Part shown: piece by piece, positions 1 to 8,183 of the stretch | Numbering within the stretch: position 1 is the stretch's first letter | Layout of the letters: every line of letters starts with the position of its first letter | NCBI RefSeq assembly: GCF_000702305.1 | Contig: NZ_JNLC01000013.1 | Location: 1-64,000 of the forward strand | DNA: 64,000 nt | Origin: Allobosea sp. 117 | GTDB taxonomy: Bacteria > Pseudomonadota > Alphaproteobacteria > Rhizobiales > Xanthobacteraceae | Direction of reading: 5' to 3' | The notes under the pieces: generated by a model | Told to the model about the DNA's origin: nothing | The model's database searches: none | What the model saw: only the letters and a program-made list of their open reading frames with translations | Translations under genes and position numbers: made by a program

Positions 1-1143
1 TCGGAGCCACGGGTTGGTGCGTCTGTTGAGACGGTTCGGCGAGTTGTTGGGCTTGGCGGGGAGGTTGTTGTGGCTTCGGGCGCGGGATTGCGCTCGGGGA
101 TTTTGGACGGGGAGTACGCGGCGGCGGGGGGCGTGATCGTCGCGGACAATGCGGCGGCGGTTGCGGGCGCGGACGTCGTGCTGGCGGTGCGGCGGCCGGC
201 GGCGGCGGAGCTCTCAGGGGTGAAGCCCGGGGCGCTGGTGATCGCCATTGCGGACCCTTACGGCAACGAGGCGGCGCTCGGTGAGATCGCGCAGACCGGG
301 GTGTCGCTGTTCGCGATGGAGCTGATGCCGCGCATCACCCGGGCGCAGGTGATGGACGTGCTGTCCTCGCAGGCGAACCTTGCCGGCTACCGGGCGGTGA
401 TCGACGCCGCCGAGGTGTTCGGGCGGGCGGTGCCGATGATGATGACGGCGGCCGGCACGGTGCCGGCGGCGCGGGTGTTCGTGATGGGCGCGGGCGTGGC
501 GGGGCTTCAGGCGATCGCCACGGCGCGGCGTCTGGGCGCGGTGGTGTCGGCGACCGACGTGCGCCCGGCCGCCAAGGAGCAGGTGGAGAGCCTCGGGGCC
601 AAGTTCATCGCGGTCGAGGACGAGGAGTTCAAGCAGGCGGAGACGGCGGGCGGCTACGCCAAGGCGATGTCGGCGGAGTACCAGGCCAAGCAGGCGGCGC
701 TGGTGGCCGCGCATATCGCCAAGCAGGACATGGTGATCACCACCGCGCTGATCCCCGGACGGCCGGCGCCGAAGCTGGTCTCGGCGGAGATGGTGGCGGC
801 GATGAAGCCGGGCTCGGTGATCGTCGACCTCGCGGTGGAGCGCGGCGGCAATGTCGAGGGAGCGGTGCCGGGCGAGGTGGTGACGACGGCCAACGGGGTG
901 TCGATCGTCGGCTATCTCAACGTGCCGGGGCGCCTCGCGGCGACCGCCTCGCAGCTCTACGCCAAGAACCTCTACGCCTTCCTGGAGACGCTGATCGACA
1001 AGGGGTCGAAGAGCCTCGCCGTGAAGTGGGACGACGAGCTGGTGAAGGCGACGCTGCTGACCAGGGACGGGGCGGTGGTGCACCCGAACTTCGGCGGCGC
1101 CAAGGCTGCTGGAGACAAGCCTGAGGCGGCGAGCGCGGCGTAG
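1..1143 (+). CDS. pntAA: NAD(P) transhydrogenase subunit alpha-1 (PntAA), 5' partial
   Basis: NAD(H)-binding domain I of the proton-translocating transhydrogenase, which moves hydride between NADH and NADP+ using the proton gradient. The frame is open from base 1 and already reads family sequence (VETVRRVVGLGGEVVVASGAG), so the true start is left of the window and the GTG at 70 is an internal valine. The Rossmann fingerprint VMGAGVAGLQAIATARRLGA and a following acidic strand end (TDVRP) are visible, as is the mobile-loop region with EYQAKQAALVAAHI. The gene stops at 1143 without membrane helices, as expected for the split Rhodospirillum-type enzyme. It heads the operon pntAA-pntAB-pntB. Confidence 0.95.
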   Translation, partial: SEPRVGASVETVRRVVGLGGEVVVASGAGLRSGILDGEYAAAGGVIVADNAAAVAGADVVLAVRRPAAAELSGVKPGALVIAIADPYGNEAALGEIAQTGVSLFAMELMPRITRAQVMDVLSSQANLAGYRAVIDAAEVFGRAVPMMMTAAGTVPAARVFVMGAGVAGLQAIATARRLGAVVSATDVRPAAKEQVESLGAKFIAVEDEEFKQAETAGGYAKAMSAEYQAKQAALVAAHIAKQDMVITTALIPGRPAPKLVSAEMVAAMKPGSVIVDLAVERGGNVEGAVPGEVVTTANGVSIVGYLNVPGRLAATASQLYAKNLYAFLETLIDKGSKSLAVKWDDELVKATLLTRDGAVVHPNFGGAKAAGDKPEAASAA

Positions 1144-1165
1144 ACGCCGACGCGCTACGCCCTTT

Positions 1166-1221
1166 GCCCGGGCCCGGCCCGGGCATCCGAGGATCCCGGA
1201 TCGGCCTGCGGCCGCCCGGGA
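1166..1221 (+). other. Two tandem GC-rich hairpins between pntAA and pntAB
   Basis: The 202-bp gap between the first two pnt genes holds two stem-loops. The first has a 7-bp perfect stem (1166-1172 with 1178-1184, loop 1173-1177). The second pairs 1194-1199 with 1216-1221 and has an inner GGCC/GGCC stem. Neither is followed by a T-run, so they are not typical intrinsic terminators. They could stabilise or mark processed transcript ends, or be a REP-like insertion. Function is inferred only. Confidence 0.45.
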
Positions 1222-1345
1222 CGAGGCTATCCGGAACGACTGAGCAAAAGGGACGGCCGGTGACGGCCGACCCGTCGCAAAGCAAGGACAAGGCGGCGGG
1301 CGGCGGGATCGCCGGCCCGGCCAGATAAGGATCGGGGAGAGGACC

Positions 1346-1795
1346 ATGGCGACAGCGGGAACACCGAGCGCCGATCAGGCGGCGGAAGGGGCGCGGGCGG
1401 CGGCCGAAGTGGCGCGGCAGGCGGCCGAGGCCGCGGCGGCCTATGCGGATGCGGCGGCCAGCGCGGCGGGCGCGGCGGCGCACGGGCTCACCGGCGGGGC
1501 GATCGACCCCTTCGTGTTCCGCCTCGCCATCTTCGTCCTGGCGGTGTTCGTCGGCTATTACGTGGTGTGGTCGGTGACGCCTGCGCTGCACACGCCGCTG
1601 ATGAGCGTCACCAACGCGATCTCCTCGGTGATCGTGGTCGGCGCGCTGCTGGCGGTCGGCGTGGATACCGTGGCCGAGGGGACGGGCTGGGCGCGGGGCT
1701 TCGGCTTCGTCGGGCTGATCCTGGCATCGGTGAACATCTTCGGCGGCTTCCTGGTGACCAGCCGGATGCTCGCCATGTACGCCAAGAAGAAGTGA
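1346..1795 (+). CDS. pntAB: NAD(P) transhydrogenase subunit alpha-2 (PntAB)
   Basis: Membrane part of the transhydrogenase alpha chain, 149 aa. The first 50 residues are almost entirely Ala/Glu/Gln, a hydrophilic linker that replaces the fusion seen in E. coli PntA. Three hydrophobic helices follow (about residues 53-73, 85-108 and 112-138), with the conserved segment [13 protein letters not shown]. The start is supported by a purine-rich site (GGGGAGAGG) just upstream. It lies 202 bp after pntAA and 13 bp before pntB, so the three genes are one operon. The Ala-rich N-terminus is longer than in many homologues. Confidence 0.93.
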   Translation: MATAGTPSADQAAEGARAAAEVARQAAEAAAAYADAAASAAGAAAHGLTGGAIDPFVFRLAIFVLAVFVGYYVVWSVTPALHTPLMSVTNAISSVIVVGALLAVGVDTVAEGTGWARGFGFVGLILASVNIFGGFLVTSRMLAMYAKKK

Positions 1796-1808
1796 GGGCG
1801 CGGGGACC

Positions 1809-3215
1809 ATGAACGCCAACCTTGTGGCCCTTCTGTACCTCGTCTCCGGGGTGCTGTTCATCCTCGCGCTGCGCGGGCTCTCCAGCCCGGTGACCTCGCG
1901 CCGGGGCAATCTGTTCGGCATGGCCGGCATGGGGATCGCCATCCTCACCACGCTGGCGGCCTCGCCGCCGGCGGGGATCGGCGCCTTCGCGCTGGTGGTC
2001 GGCGGCCTCGCCATCGGCGGCGGGGCGGGCGCCTATATCGCCAAGAACATCGCGATGACGCAGATGCCGCAGCTGGTGGCGGCGTTCCACTCGCTGGTCG
2101 GCCTTGCCGCGGTGATGGTGGCGGCGGCCGCGCTCTATGCGCCGGAAGCCTTCGGCATCGGCGAACCGGGCGCCATCCACGGCCAGGCGCTGATCGAGAT
2201 GAGCCTCGGCGTCGCCATCGGCGCCATCACCTTCACCGGCTCGGTGATCGCCTTCGCCAAGCTCAACGGCAATATGAGCGGCAAGCCGATCCTGCTCCCC
2301 GCTCGCCATGTCATCAACGCCGCCCTGGCGGCGCTCATCGTGGTGCTGATCGGCGTGCTCACCGCCACCGAGAGCCACACCGTGTTCTGGCTGATCGTGA
2401 TCGCCAGCCTCATCTTCGGCGGGCTCTTGATCATCCCGATCGGCGGCGCCGACATGCCGGTGGTGGTGTCGATGCTGAACAGCTACTCCGGCTGGGCGGC
2501 GGCGGGCATCGGCTTCACGCTGGGCAACACCGCGCTGATCATCACCGGGGCGCTGGTCGGCTCGTCGGGCGCGATCCTGTCCTACATCATGTGCAAGGGG
2601 ATGAACCGTTCCTTCATCTCGGTGATCCTCGGCGGCTTCGGCGGCGACGCCGCTGCCGCCGGCGCCGGCGGAGCGGTCGAGACGCGCCCGGTCAAGCAGG
2701 GCTCGGCGGAGGATGCCGCCTTCATCATGAAGAACGCCTCCAAGGTGATCATCGTGCCGGGCTACGGCATGGCGGTCGCCCAGGCCCAGCACGCGCTGCG
2801 CGAGATGGCGGACCGGCTGAAGGCCGAAGGCGTCGAGGTGAAATACGCCATCCACCCGGTCGCCGGGCGCATGCCCGGCCACATGAACGTGCTGCTCGCC
2901 GAGGCCAACGTTCCTTACGACGAGGTGTTCGAGCTCGAGGACATCAACTCGGAGTTCGCTCAAGCCGACGTGGCCTTCGTGATCGGCGCCAACGACGTCA
3001 CCAACCCGGCGGCCAAGACCGACCCGCAGAGCCCGATCTTCGGCATGCCGATCCTCGACGTCGAGAAGGCCAAGACCGTGCTGTTCATCAAGCGCGGCAT
3101 GGCGGCCGGCTATGCCGGCGTCGAGAACGAGCTGTTCTTCCGCGACAACACCATGATGCTCTTCGCCGACGCCAAGAAAATGGTCGAGGACATCGTCAAA
3201 AACCTCGCACACTGA
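1809..3215 (+). CDS. pntB: NAD(P) transhydrogenase subunit beta (PntB)
   Basis: Beta subunit, 468 aa: about eight membrane helices (residues 1-260) forming half of the proton channel, then a soluble NADP(H)-binding domain III (about 290-468). Domain III shows the GYGMAVAQAQHALREMAD fingerprint, HPVAGRMPGHMNVLLAEA and IGANDVTNPAA, all diagnostic of PntB. In the membrane half, FTGSVIAFAKLNG and the polar NSYSGWAAAGIGF segment match the family. Length is normal. It is the last gene of the operon and is followed by an intrinsic terminator at 3251-3288. Confidence 0.97.
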   Translation: MNANLVALLYLVSGVLFILALRGLSSPVTSRRGNLFGMAGMGIAILTTLAASPPAGIGAFALVVGGLAIGGGAGAYIAKNIAMTQMPQLVAAFHSLVGLAAVMVAAAALYAPEAFGIGEPGAIHGQALIEMSLGVAIGAITFTGSVIAFAKLNGNMSGKPILLPARHVINAALAALIVVLIGVLTATESHTVFWLIVIASLIFGGLLIIPIGGADMPVVVSMLNSYSGWAAAGIGFTLGNTALIITGALVGSSGAILSYIMCKGMNRSFISVILGGFGGDAAAAGAGGAVETRPVKQGSAEDAAFIMKNASKVIIVPGYGMAVAQAQHALREMADRLKAEGVEVKYAIHPVAGRMPGHMNVLLAEANVPYDEVFELEDINSEFAQADVAFVIGANDVTNPAAKTDPQSPIFGMPILDVEKAKTVLFIKRGMAAGYAGVENELFFRDNTMMLFADAKKMVEDIVKNLAH

Positions 3216-3250
3216 CAGGGGCGGGGCTGAAAACTAGATAATGATACCGT

Positions 3251-3288
3251 GAAGCAGCCGGATCGTCGCGATCCGGCTGCTTCTTTTT
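3251..3288 (+). terminator. Rho-independent terminator of the pnt operon
   Basis: A 15-bp perfect inverted repeat (3251-3265 with 3269-3283) has a 3-base loop TCG, and the right arm runs into TTCTTTTT. It begins 35 bp after the pntB stop codon. This is the clearest intrinsic terminator in the window. Confidence 0.93.
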
Positions 3289-3354
3289 GCCCGCCGTGTG
3301 TGGAGCGCCGCGCGCTTAACGTCGTGTCAACCAACAGCGCCGCATTTTACTCAA

Positions 3355-4518
3355 ATGACGCGCGGCGTTTCCTGGTTTTTCGTAGCCCCGCTCGTCCTAC
3401 TGGGGCTCTCCGCTTGCCAATTCTCGCTGTTCGAACAGCGGGAACCCTGGCGCTCGGAAGCCGAGGAACGGTGTCTGGCGGAGGGCCTCGTCAAGTCCTC
3501 CGCCTACATCACCCGCCTGCGCGAGGTCGACGGCGCCGGCACCTGCGGCATGGACCATCCCTTAAAGATCGCGGCCTTTGCCGAGGGACAGGTCGCCGTC
3601 GCCCCCAACGCGACGCTCGCCTGCCCGGCGACCGCTTCGGTCGAACGCTGGCTTGACGGCAGCATCCAGCCCGCGGCGATGGCCTGGTTCGGACAGCCGG
3701 TGGTCAAGATCAAGCAGATGTCCTCCTATTCGTGCCGCAACATGAACGGCGCGAAGACCGGCAAGATTTCCGAGCACGCCTTCGGCAACGCGCTCGATAT
3801 CGGCGGCTTCGTGCTCGCCGACGGGCGCGAGGTGATGGTCAAGACAGGCTGGAAGGGCCAGCCCGACGAGCAGGGCTTCCTGCGCACCGTGCACGCCACC
3901 GCCTGCGAGCAGTTCTCGACGGTGCTGGGGCCGGGCTCCAACGTCTATCATTACGACCACATTCATGTGGATCTGATGCGCCGGCAGAGCACCCGCGTGG
4001 TCTGCGAGCCCTCGCCCCGGGTGCCGACGCCGCCGAACGGGCCGATGGTCGCGATGCCCGGCATGCAGCAAATGCCGCCGCAGACGGCGCCGCAGGCGAT
4101 GCCGCCGGCCGAAGCGGGCATGGCGCCCGCGCCGGGAGAGGCGCCGATGCCCGAGGATTCCGGCCAGCCGCTCGTCATCTCGCCGCCGGCGGACGGCAAT
4201 TACAATCACGGCGTCGACCCGAACTATCAGCCGCAGCCGGCCGGCTATCCGGTGCCCGCGAACACCGCGCCCCCGGCACCGGAGCCGGCTAACAACTATC
4301 CGCCGCCCGCCGCCTCGCCGCAGCAGGCGCCGCGTCCGGGGCTTCCGCTGCCGCCGGCGGCGGTGCCGATGGTCAAATGGCAGAAGGGTGCCGATCCGCT
4401 CGTCACCGGCTCGGTGAAGGCGCAGTCCTATGCGCCGGAAGCACCGCGCGCCTTCCCGCCCATGCCGCGGCTGGCGGCGCCGATCGAGCCGCCGCGCGCG
4501 ATCCCCGGCGAGGATTGA
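3355..4518 (+). CDS. Extensin-like family lipoprotein (DUF/Extensin-like_C)
   Basis: Predicted lipoprotein of 387 aa. I chose the ATG at 3355 because it gives a clean lipoprotein signal (hydrophobic stretch then LSAC, Cys21); an in-frame GTG at 3298 lies almost on the pnt terminator and would bury the signal. The middle of the protein is the Extensin-like_C domain, with paired cysteines and the metal-peptidase-like motifs SEHAFGNALDIGGF and YHYDHIHVDL, which resemble the His/Asp Zn ligands of M15 peptidases. That fold suggests a murein-directed hydrolase, but the activity is unproven for this family. Residues from about 225 to the end are a Pro/Ala/Gln-rich low-complexity tail. Confidence 0.85.
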   Translation: MTRGVSWFFVAPLVLLGLSACQFSLFEQREPWRSEAEERCLAEGLVKSSAYITRLREVDGAGTCGMDHPLKIAAFAEGQVAVAPNATLACPATASVERWLDGSIQPAAMAWFGQPVVKIKQMSSYSCRNMNGAKTGKISEHAFGNALDIGGFVLADGREVMVKTGWKGQPDEQGFLRTVHATACEQFSTVLGPGSNVYHYDHIHVDLMRRQSTRVVCEPSPRVPTPPNGPMVAMPGMQQMPPQTAPQAMPPAEAGMAPAPGEAPMPEDSGQPLVISPPADGNYNHGVDPNYQPQPAGYPVPANTAPPAPEPANNYPPPAASPQQAPRPGLPLPPAAVPMVKWQKGADPLVTGSVKAQSYAPEAPRAFPPMPRLAAPIEPPRAIPGED

Positions 4519-4536
4519 GCCGGGCGGTACCCCGTC

Positions 4537-5346
4537 TCAGTCGAGCAGCGTGTCGAGACCCCGCCTGACGCCGGTCCAGCCGGCCACCTTGCGCGCGGCC
4601 AGCAGCGTGCCGGCGACATAGGGCGCGGCCGAGGAGCCAGCGTCGTGACGGATGGTGAGGCGCTCGTCGGGCGCGCCGAACACGGCTTCCACCGACAGCA
4701 CGAAGGACGGCATGCGCAGCGCATGCACGCGCACCTCGGTAGGCCCCTCGCCGAAGGCGCCGCCGCGCGTCGCCGGCACGCCGGAGACATCGGCCACCGG
4801 GCGGCTGGTCGCGGGCCGGCGGGCGGCCGCCAGCGTCTCGGCGAGCTCGCGGGCGGTGCCGGAGGGCGCGTCCGGCTTGCTGGCCGAGGCGTAGTCGATG
4901 ATCTCGACATCGGCGACATATTTCGCGGCTTCCAGCGTGAAGCGCTTCAGCAGCGTCGCGGTGATCGAGAAATTGCCGGCGGCCAGCACGCCGACGTCGG
5001 CCTTCTTCGCGGCGGCGTCGATCTCGTCATAGTCGGCGGCGCCGAGCCCCGAGGTGCCGACCACGACATGCCGCCCCGCCGCGACGGCGGCCAGCGCATG
5101 GGCCTTCACCGCGCCGGGCTTGGTGTAGTCGATGACGACGTCGGCCGGAACCGCGAGCGCCTCCTCCAGCGTGCCGAACACCGGGACCTCCGTCGGCGGG
5201 CCGCCGAGCGCGGAGCCGAGGTCCTGCCCGGCATGGCTGCGGGCGACGCCGGCGACCAGCTCGAGGTCCGGCGCATTGGCGATGGCGGGGGCGAGCGCCC
5301 GGCCGACCCAGCCGGTGGCGCCGCTGAGGATGATGCGGATCGTCAT
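4537..5346 (-). CDS. dapB: Divergent 4-hydroxy-tetrahydrodipicolinate reductase family protein (DapB-like)
   Basis: DapB-type NAD(P)H reductase of 269 aa; the canonical enzyme makes tetrahydrodipicolinate for lysine and meso-DAP. The start at 5346 is backed by GGAG eight bases upstream and opens directly on the Rossmann motif SGATGWVG. The family landmarks GTSG (97-100), AGNFS and KPDAPSGTA (157-165) are present. The catalytic His-His of E. coli DapB (EAHHRHK) is replaced by DYASASK here, keeping only the lysine (K157), and the C-terminal half is diverged. It may be a paralogue with altered chemistry rather than the housekeeping enzyme. The gene converges with the extensin-like gene and lies downstream of rnpB. 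Confidence 0.8.
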   Translation of the reverse strand: MTIRIILSGATGWVGRALAPAIANAPDLELVAGVARSHAGQDLGSALGGPPTEVPVFGTLEEALAVPADVVIDYTKPGAVKAHALAAVAAGRHVVVGTSGLGAADYDEIDAAAKKADVGVLAAGNFSITATLLKRFTLEAAKYVADVEIIDYASASKPDAPSGTARELAETLAAARRPATSRPVADVSGVPATRGGAFGEGPTEVRVHALRMPSFVLSVEAVFGAPDERLTIRHDAGSSAAPYVAGTLLAARKVAGWTGVRRGLDTLLD

Positions 5347-5454
5347 TGGCGGATCTCCTGTCGCCGGTGCGGGAGCCAAGGTCCTAGCAAGCGATGCGCG
5401 GGTCGCCAACCGCGGCGACCGCGGGACGGTCCCGGCCGGACCGGAGAAGGAAGA

Positions 5455-5847
5455 GTGCCAGCCGGCCTGTAAGCCGGGTTCTGTATGGCGGGATTTCTCC
5501 CGCGTGACGGCCATTCCTCTGGGACGCCGGTTACCCGGCGCCTCGAGCAGTCAACCCGGGCGACTGTCCGCAGACAGGACCTGAGGCCGGCGGACCGGCC
5601 TCGTGCCACCCCTATACGACTTTGCTCCCGGTGGGGTTTGCCGTGCCGCTTCCGTTGCCGGACGCGCGGTGGGCTCTTGCCCCACCGTTTCACCCTTGCC
5701 GCGGGCGCACCCGCGGCGGTCTGATTTCTGTGGCACTTTCCCTGGGGTCGCCCCCGCCGGACGTTATCCGGCACCGTGTCTGTGTGGAGCCCGGACTTTC
5801 CTCGGCGTCCATTGCTGGGCGACGCGGCCGTCCGGCCGGCTGGCGGC
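5455..5847 (-). ncRNA. rnpB: RNase P RNA (class A)
   Basis: The catalytic RNA of RNase P, which matures tRNA 5' ends. On the minus strand the universal core GAGGAAAGTCCGGGCTCC lies close to the 5' end, and the 3' end carries the ACAGAACCCGGCTTACAGGC signature. The ends pair to form helix P1: 5834-5844 is exactly complementary to 5457-5467, which fixes the borders to within a few bases. The conserved AGGGTGAAACGGTG-type segment is seen in the middle. The length of about 390 nt fits alphaproteobacteria. Short open frames across this region are not genes. Confidence 0.95.
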
Positions 5848-5851
5848 GGCA

Positions 5852-5891
5852 CAGATGGGGGAGACGCGCGCGCGCGTCAAGCTTGACGCGC
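5852..5891 (-). promoter_or_regulatory. Probable rnpB promoter with 20-bp palindrome over the -35 box
   Basis: On the minus strand TTGACG (complement of 5875-5880) is followed after exactly 17 bases by CATCTG (complement of 5852-5857). This places the transcription start near 5845, where the RNA 5' end is predicted from helix P1. The -35 box is embedded in a perfect 20-bp palindrome at 5872-5891. Box match and spacing are seen in the sequence; promoter activity is inferred. Confidence 0.5.
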
Positions 5892-5934
5892 AACCTGGTG
5901 GGCCGGACGCACGCGCGCGAAACCGTTCGGATGG

Positions 5935-6429
5935 TCAGTTCGAGGCCATGATGGTGCGGGCCTTGCCGCAATAGGTGCGGGCGGCGCCCGACATGCGCTT
6001 GGCACCGTGGCCGCCCTGATAGCGCATCACCGTTCCGCAGGTGTCGCCGCCGGCGAGACGATAGGCGCCGGCGAGATAGCGCATGCCCCATTTGATGTTG
6101 GTGGCGGGATCGTAGAGCGCGGCGCGGGTGCCAGTGTAGCCGATGCCGCGCGCCGTCGGGTGCTTGATCTGCATGAGGCCGACCTCGCCGGCGCGCCCGG
6201 TCAGCCCGGCATTCCAGTTGCTCTCGATGCGCACGACGGCGCGAGCCAGGGCGATTGGAATGCCGTTCGCGCGGGCTTCGCGATCGACAATGGCGACGAT
6301 GCCGTTCGAACGGCCTTCGTCTATCCGCGTTGTCTTGTCCGTATTCTGTTTCGCGAGAGCGATGTTCGCTCCGAGCAACATGGATAGTGAGACGGTAAGC
6401 GTAGTCAATCCGATCTTACTCAACACCAT
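5935..6429 (-). CDS. Small periplasmic lytic transglycosylase (SLT domain)
   Basis: A 164-aa exported SLT-fold murein transglycosylase. Residues 1-26 form a Sec signal peptide ending ANIALA. The catalytic glutamate is in RIESNWNAG, followed by GEVGLMQIKHPTARGIG, equivalent to the usual GLMQ.MP.TA motif. YDPATNIKWGMRYLAG and MRYQGGHGAKRM complete the domain. It would cut the glycan strand to 1,6-anhydro-MurNAc ends. Codons in the signal-peptide part are less GC-rich than elsewhere. It stands next to an amidase gene and near the dcw cluster, consistent with a wall-remodelling role. Confidence 0.88.
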   Translation of the reverse strand: MVLSKIGLTTLTVSLSMLLGANIALAKQNTDKTTRIDEGRSNGIVAIVDREARANGIPIALARAVVRIESNWNAGLTGRAGEVGLMQIKHPTARGIGYTGTRAALYDPATNIKWGMRYLAGAYRLAGGDTCGTVMRYQGGHGAKRMSGAARTYCGKARTIMASN

Positions 6430-6639
6430 TCTTATGAACGCCCTTATGTCTGTTGTGATGGCGGGCGGCCATTGACCTTCCGAATCGGGCCTGAATGAGG
6501 CTCGATTTGGATTGGGTAGTGGAAATACAGGGGAGATCGGCGTCTATACGAAGGAGGTTGCGGCTCCCATGCGAGACGAATCGCCGCGGCTGAAGAGCAT
6601 CCGGGTGAGGGCCCGACTCGGCGCCACCGCGTGCGCCCG

Positions 6640-7440
6640 TCAGGCGACCTCGGTCTCGCCCCTCTGGCTGGGATCGGGCCGCGCGGCGATGAGCTCGTAG
6701 AGGGTGGTCAGCGTCGAGACATCGGCGATGCCGTCGACGCGGGCGCGACGGAAATGGCGCTGGAAGGCGGTGACCACCGCCTCGGTCTCAGCGCAGAACG
6801 TGCCGGTGATCGGCACGCCATAGCCATACATGGCGAGCATGGCCTGCAGCGCCTCGATTGGCTGGCCGTGCTCGCCGCGCATGAAATAGCGCCCGTCGGT
6901 GACCGGCGCCTCGGGCACGAGATGGCCGACGCCGTGGCGGTGCAGCACCTCCCAGGGGAATTTCTCGCCGGGGTCCTGCTTGCGGCCGGGTGCTACGTCG
7001 GAATGGGCGAGCACCCGCTCGGCAGGGATGCGCCAGCGCGTCACGATGTCCTTCGAAAGCGCCGCCACCGCCTCGATCTGCCGCGCCGGGAAGTCCGGAT
7101 AGCCGAAATCATGGCCCGGATTGGCGATCTCGATGCCGATGGAGCGCGAGTTGATGTCCCGCTCGCCGTCCCAGAAGGAGGCGCCGGCGTGCCAGGCGCG
7201 GCGCGCCTCCGGCACGAGCTGGAGGATGGTGCCGTCCTCCTCGACCACATAATGCGAGGAGACCGCGCGCTCCGGTGAGCGGAGCCACTCCACCGCCTGC
7301 GCCGTGGATTCCATGCCGGTGTAGTGCAGTAGCAGGATGTCCGGCGCAACGACGCCGACACGTTCGCCATGGTTCGGCGAAGCAAGGACCTTCGCGGCGA
7401 GCGGGGAATCCGCGGGGAAGAGGTCGGCGTCGGTGTCCAT
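6640..7440 (-). CDS. N-acetylmuramoyl-L-alanine amidase (Amidase_2 plus PG-binding domain), AmiD-like
   Basis: A 266-aa zinc amidase that cleaves the bond between MurNAc and L-Ala. Zn ligands are visible as His39 (LLLHYTGM), His146 (LAHSDVAPG) and Asp156 (KQDPGEKFPW); Glu104 in IGIEIANPG fits the catalytic region. A C-terminal peptidoglycan-binding domain spans about residues 190-250. No signal peptide or lipobox is seen, so it may act in the cytoplasm on recycled muropeptides (AmpD-like) or use another exit route. It is transcribed divergently from mraZ. Confidence 0.9.
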   Translation of the reverse strand: MDTDADLFPADSPLAAKVLASPNHGERVGVVAPDILLLHYTGMESTAQAVEWLRSPERAVSSHYVVEEDGTILQLVPEARRAWHAGASFWDGERDINSRSIGIEIANPGHDFGYPDFPARQIEAVAALSKDIVTRWRIPAERVLAHSDVAPGRKQDPGEKFPWEVLHRHGVGHLVPEAPVTDGRYFMRGEHGQPIEALQAMLAMYGYGVPITGTFCAETEAVVTAFQRHFRRARVDGIADVSTLTTLYELIAARPDPSQRGETEVA

Positions 7441-7566
7441 GCCGGCAGATAAGCTGCGGCGCGAAGCCGATTCAACCGATTCTTAAGGTTCAGAGAGCGT
7501 TAATGCCGGATGCCAAATTCGCTGCGTCGCCACTTCGGCGCGGCGCGTTTCGCGACCGCCTTCGAA

Positions 7567-7606
7567 TTGACGCCCATCTGGTCCCATGCTATCCCAAACC
7601 ATCCCG
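7567..7606 (+). promoter_or_regulatory. MraZ-type operator array overlapping a candidate dcw promoter
   Basis: Four 5-base units recur with an exact 10-bp period: GCCCA 7572-7576, TCCCA 7582-7586, TCCCA 7592-7596 and TCCCG 7602-7606. On the minus strand these read TGGGN, the known MraZ recognition repeat with 5-bp spacers; the last unit is imperfect. TTGACG (7567-7572), a 17-bp spacer and TATCCC (7590-7595) form a plausible sigma-70 promoter lying under the array. The arrangement suggests autoregulation of the cluster by MraZ. Confidence 0.65.
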
Positions 7607-7688
7607 TTGCAGTATCTCGACAGCGTAGGCGAAGGGCGCCATTTGGCGGCCGTCGGCGGGCTGTGCGTTGCCGGCGGGAGCTGGGGGG

Positions 7689-8183
7689 ATGTGTGGCCGT
7701 TCGATGGATCGCTTCGTATCGACCTATGTGCTGCGGCTCGATGCCAAGGGGCGCATCTCGGTGCCGGCGGCCTGGCGGGCGCTCATCGCGCGGGACGGAC
7801 TCGACCATCTCTACTGCCACCCGGCGCTGGACCGTCCGGCGCTCGATGCGGGCGGGATGCGGCTGATGGCGGGGATCGACACCCTCATCGAACGCTATCC
7901 GCCCTATTCGGAGGCGCGGGAGGAACTCGCCGCGGCGCTCTACGGGGCGATCGAGACCCTGAAGCTCGATCCCGAGGGGCGGGTGACGCTGACCGAGAGC
8001 CTGAAGACGCACGCCTTCATCAAGGACGAGGTGGCGGTGGTCGGTCTCGGCACGAATTTTCGGATCTGGGAACCGGGGCGCTTCCGGGCGCACCTCGCGG
8101 AGGCCAACGCGAAGGTGCGCGCTCTGAAGCAGGGGCTCGGGGACCAGGGGGCGACGCGGGAGCACCGCGGCGAGGCGACATGA
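7689..8183 (+). CDS. mraZ: Transcriptional regulator / cell division protein MraZ
   Basis: DNA-binding AbrB-like regulator at the head of the dcw cluster, 164 aa from the ATG at 7689. That start has GGGAG seven bases upstream; the more conventional N-terminus MDRFVST starts at 7704 but has no clear ribosome site. Two MraZ repeats are visible, each with a DXXXR-like signature: [14 protein letters not shown] early and [13 protein letters not shown] later. An operator-like array lies about 100 bp upstream. The stop codon overlaps the rsmH start (ATGA), implying translational coupling. Confidence 0.92.
   Translation: MCGRSMDRFVSTYVLRLDAKGRISVPAAWRALIARDGLDHLYCHPALDRPALDAGGMRLMAGIDTLIERYPPYSEAREELAAALYGAIETLKLDPEGRVTLTESLKTHAFIKDEVAVVGLGTNFRIWEPGRFRAHLAEANAKVRALKQGLGDQGATREHRGEAT

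Noticed and set aside
70-72. GTG at 70 as the start of pntAA
   Set aside because: The frame is open from base 1 and the upstream residues already match the family, so the real start is outside the window.
5485-5974. Several short open frames on both strands
   Set aside because: They lie in or beside the RNase P RNA gene, whose conserved core and end pairing explain the sequence.
6512-6700. A 62-codon open frame upstream of the lytic transglycosylase
   Set aside because: No domain, mostly Arg/Ala, overlaps the 3' end of the amidase gene on the other strand.
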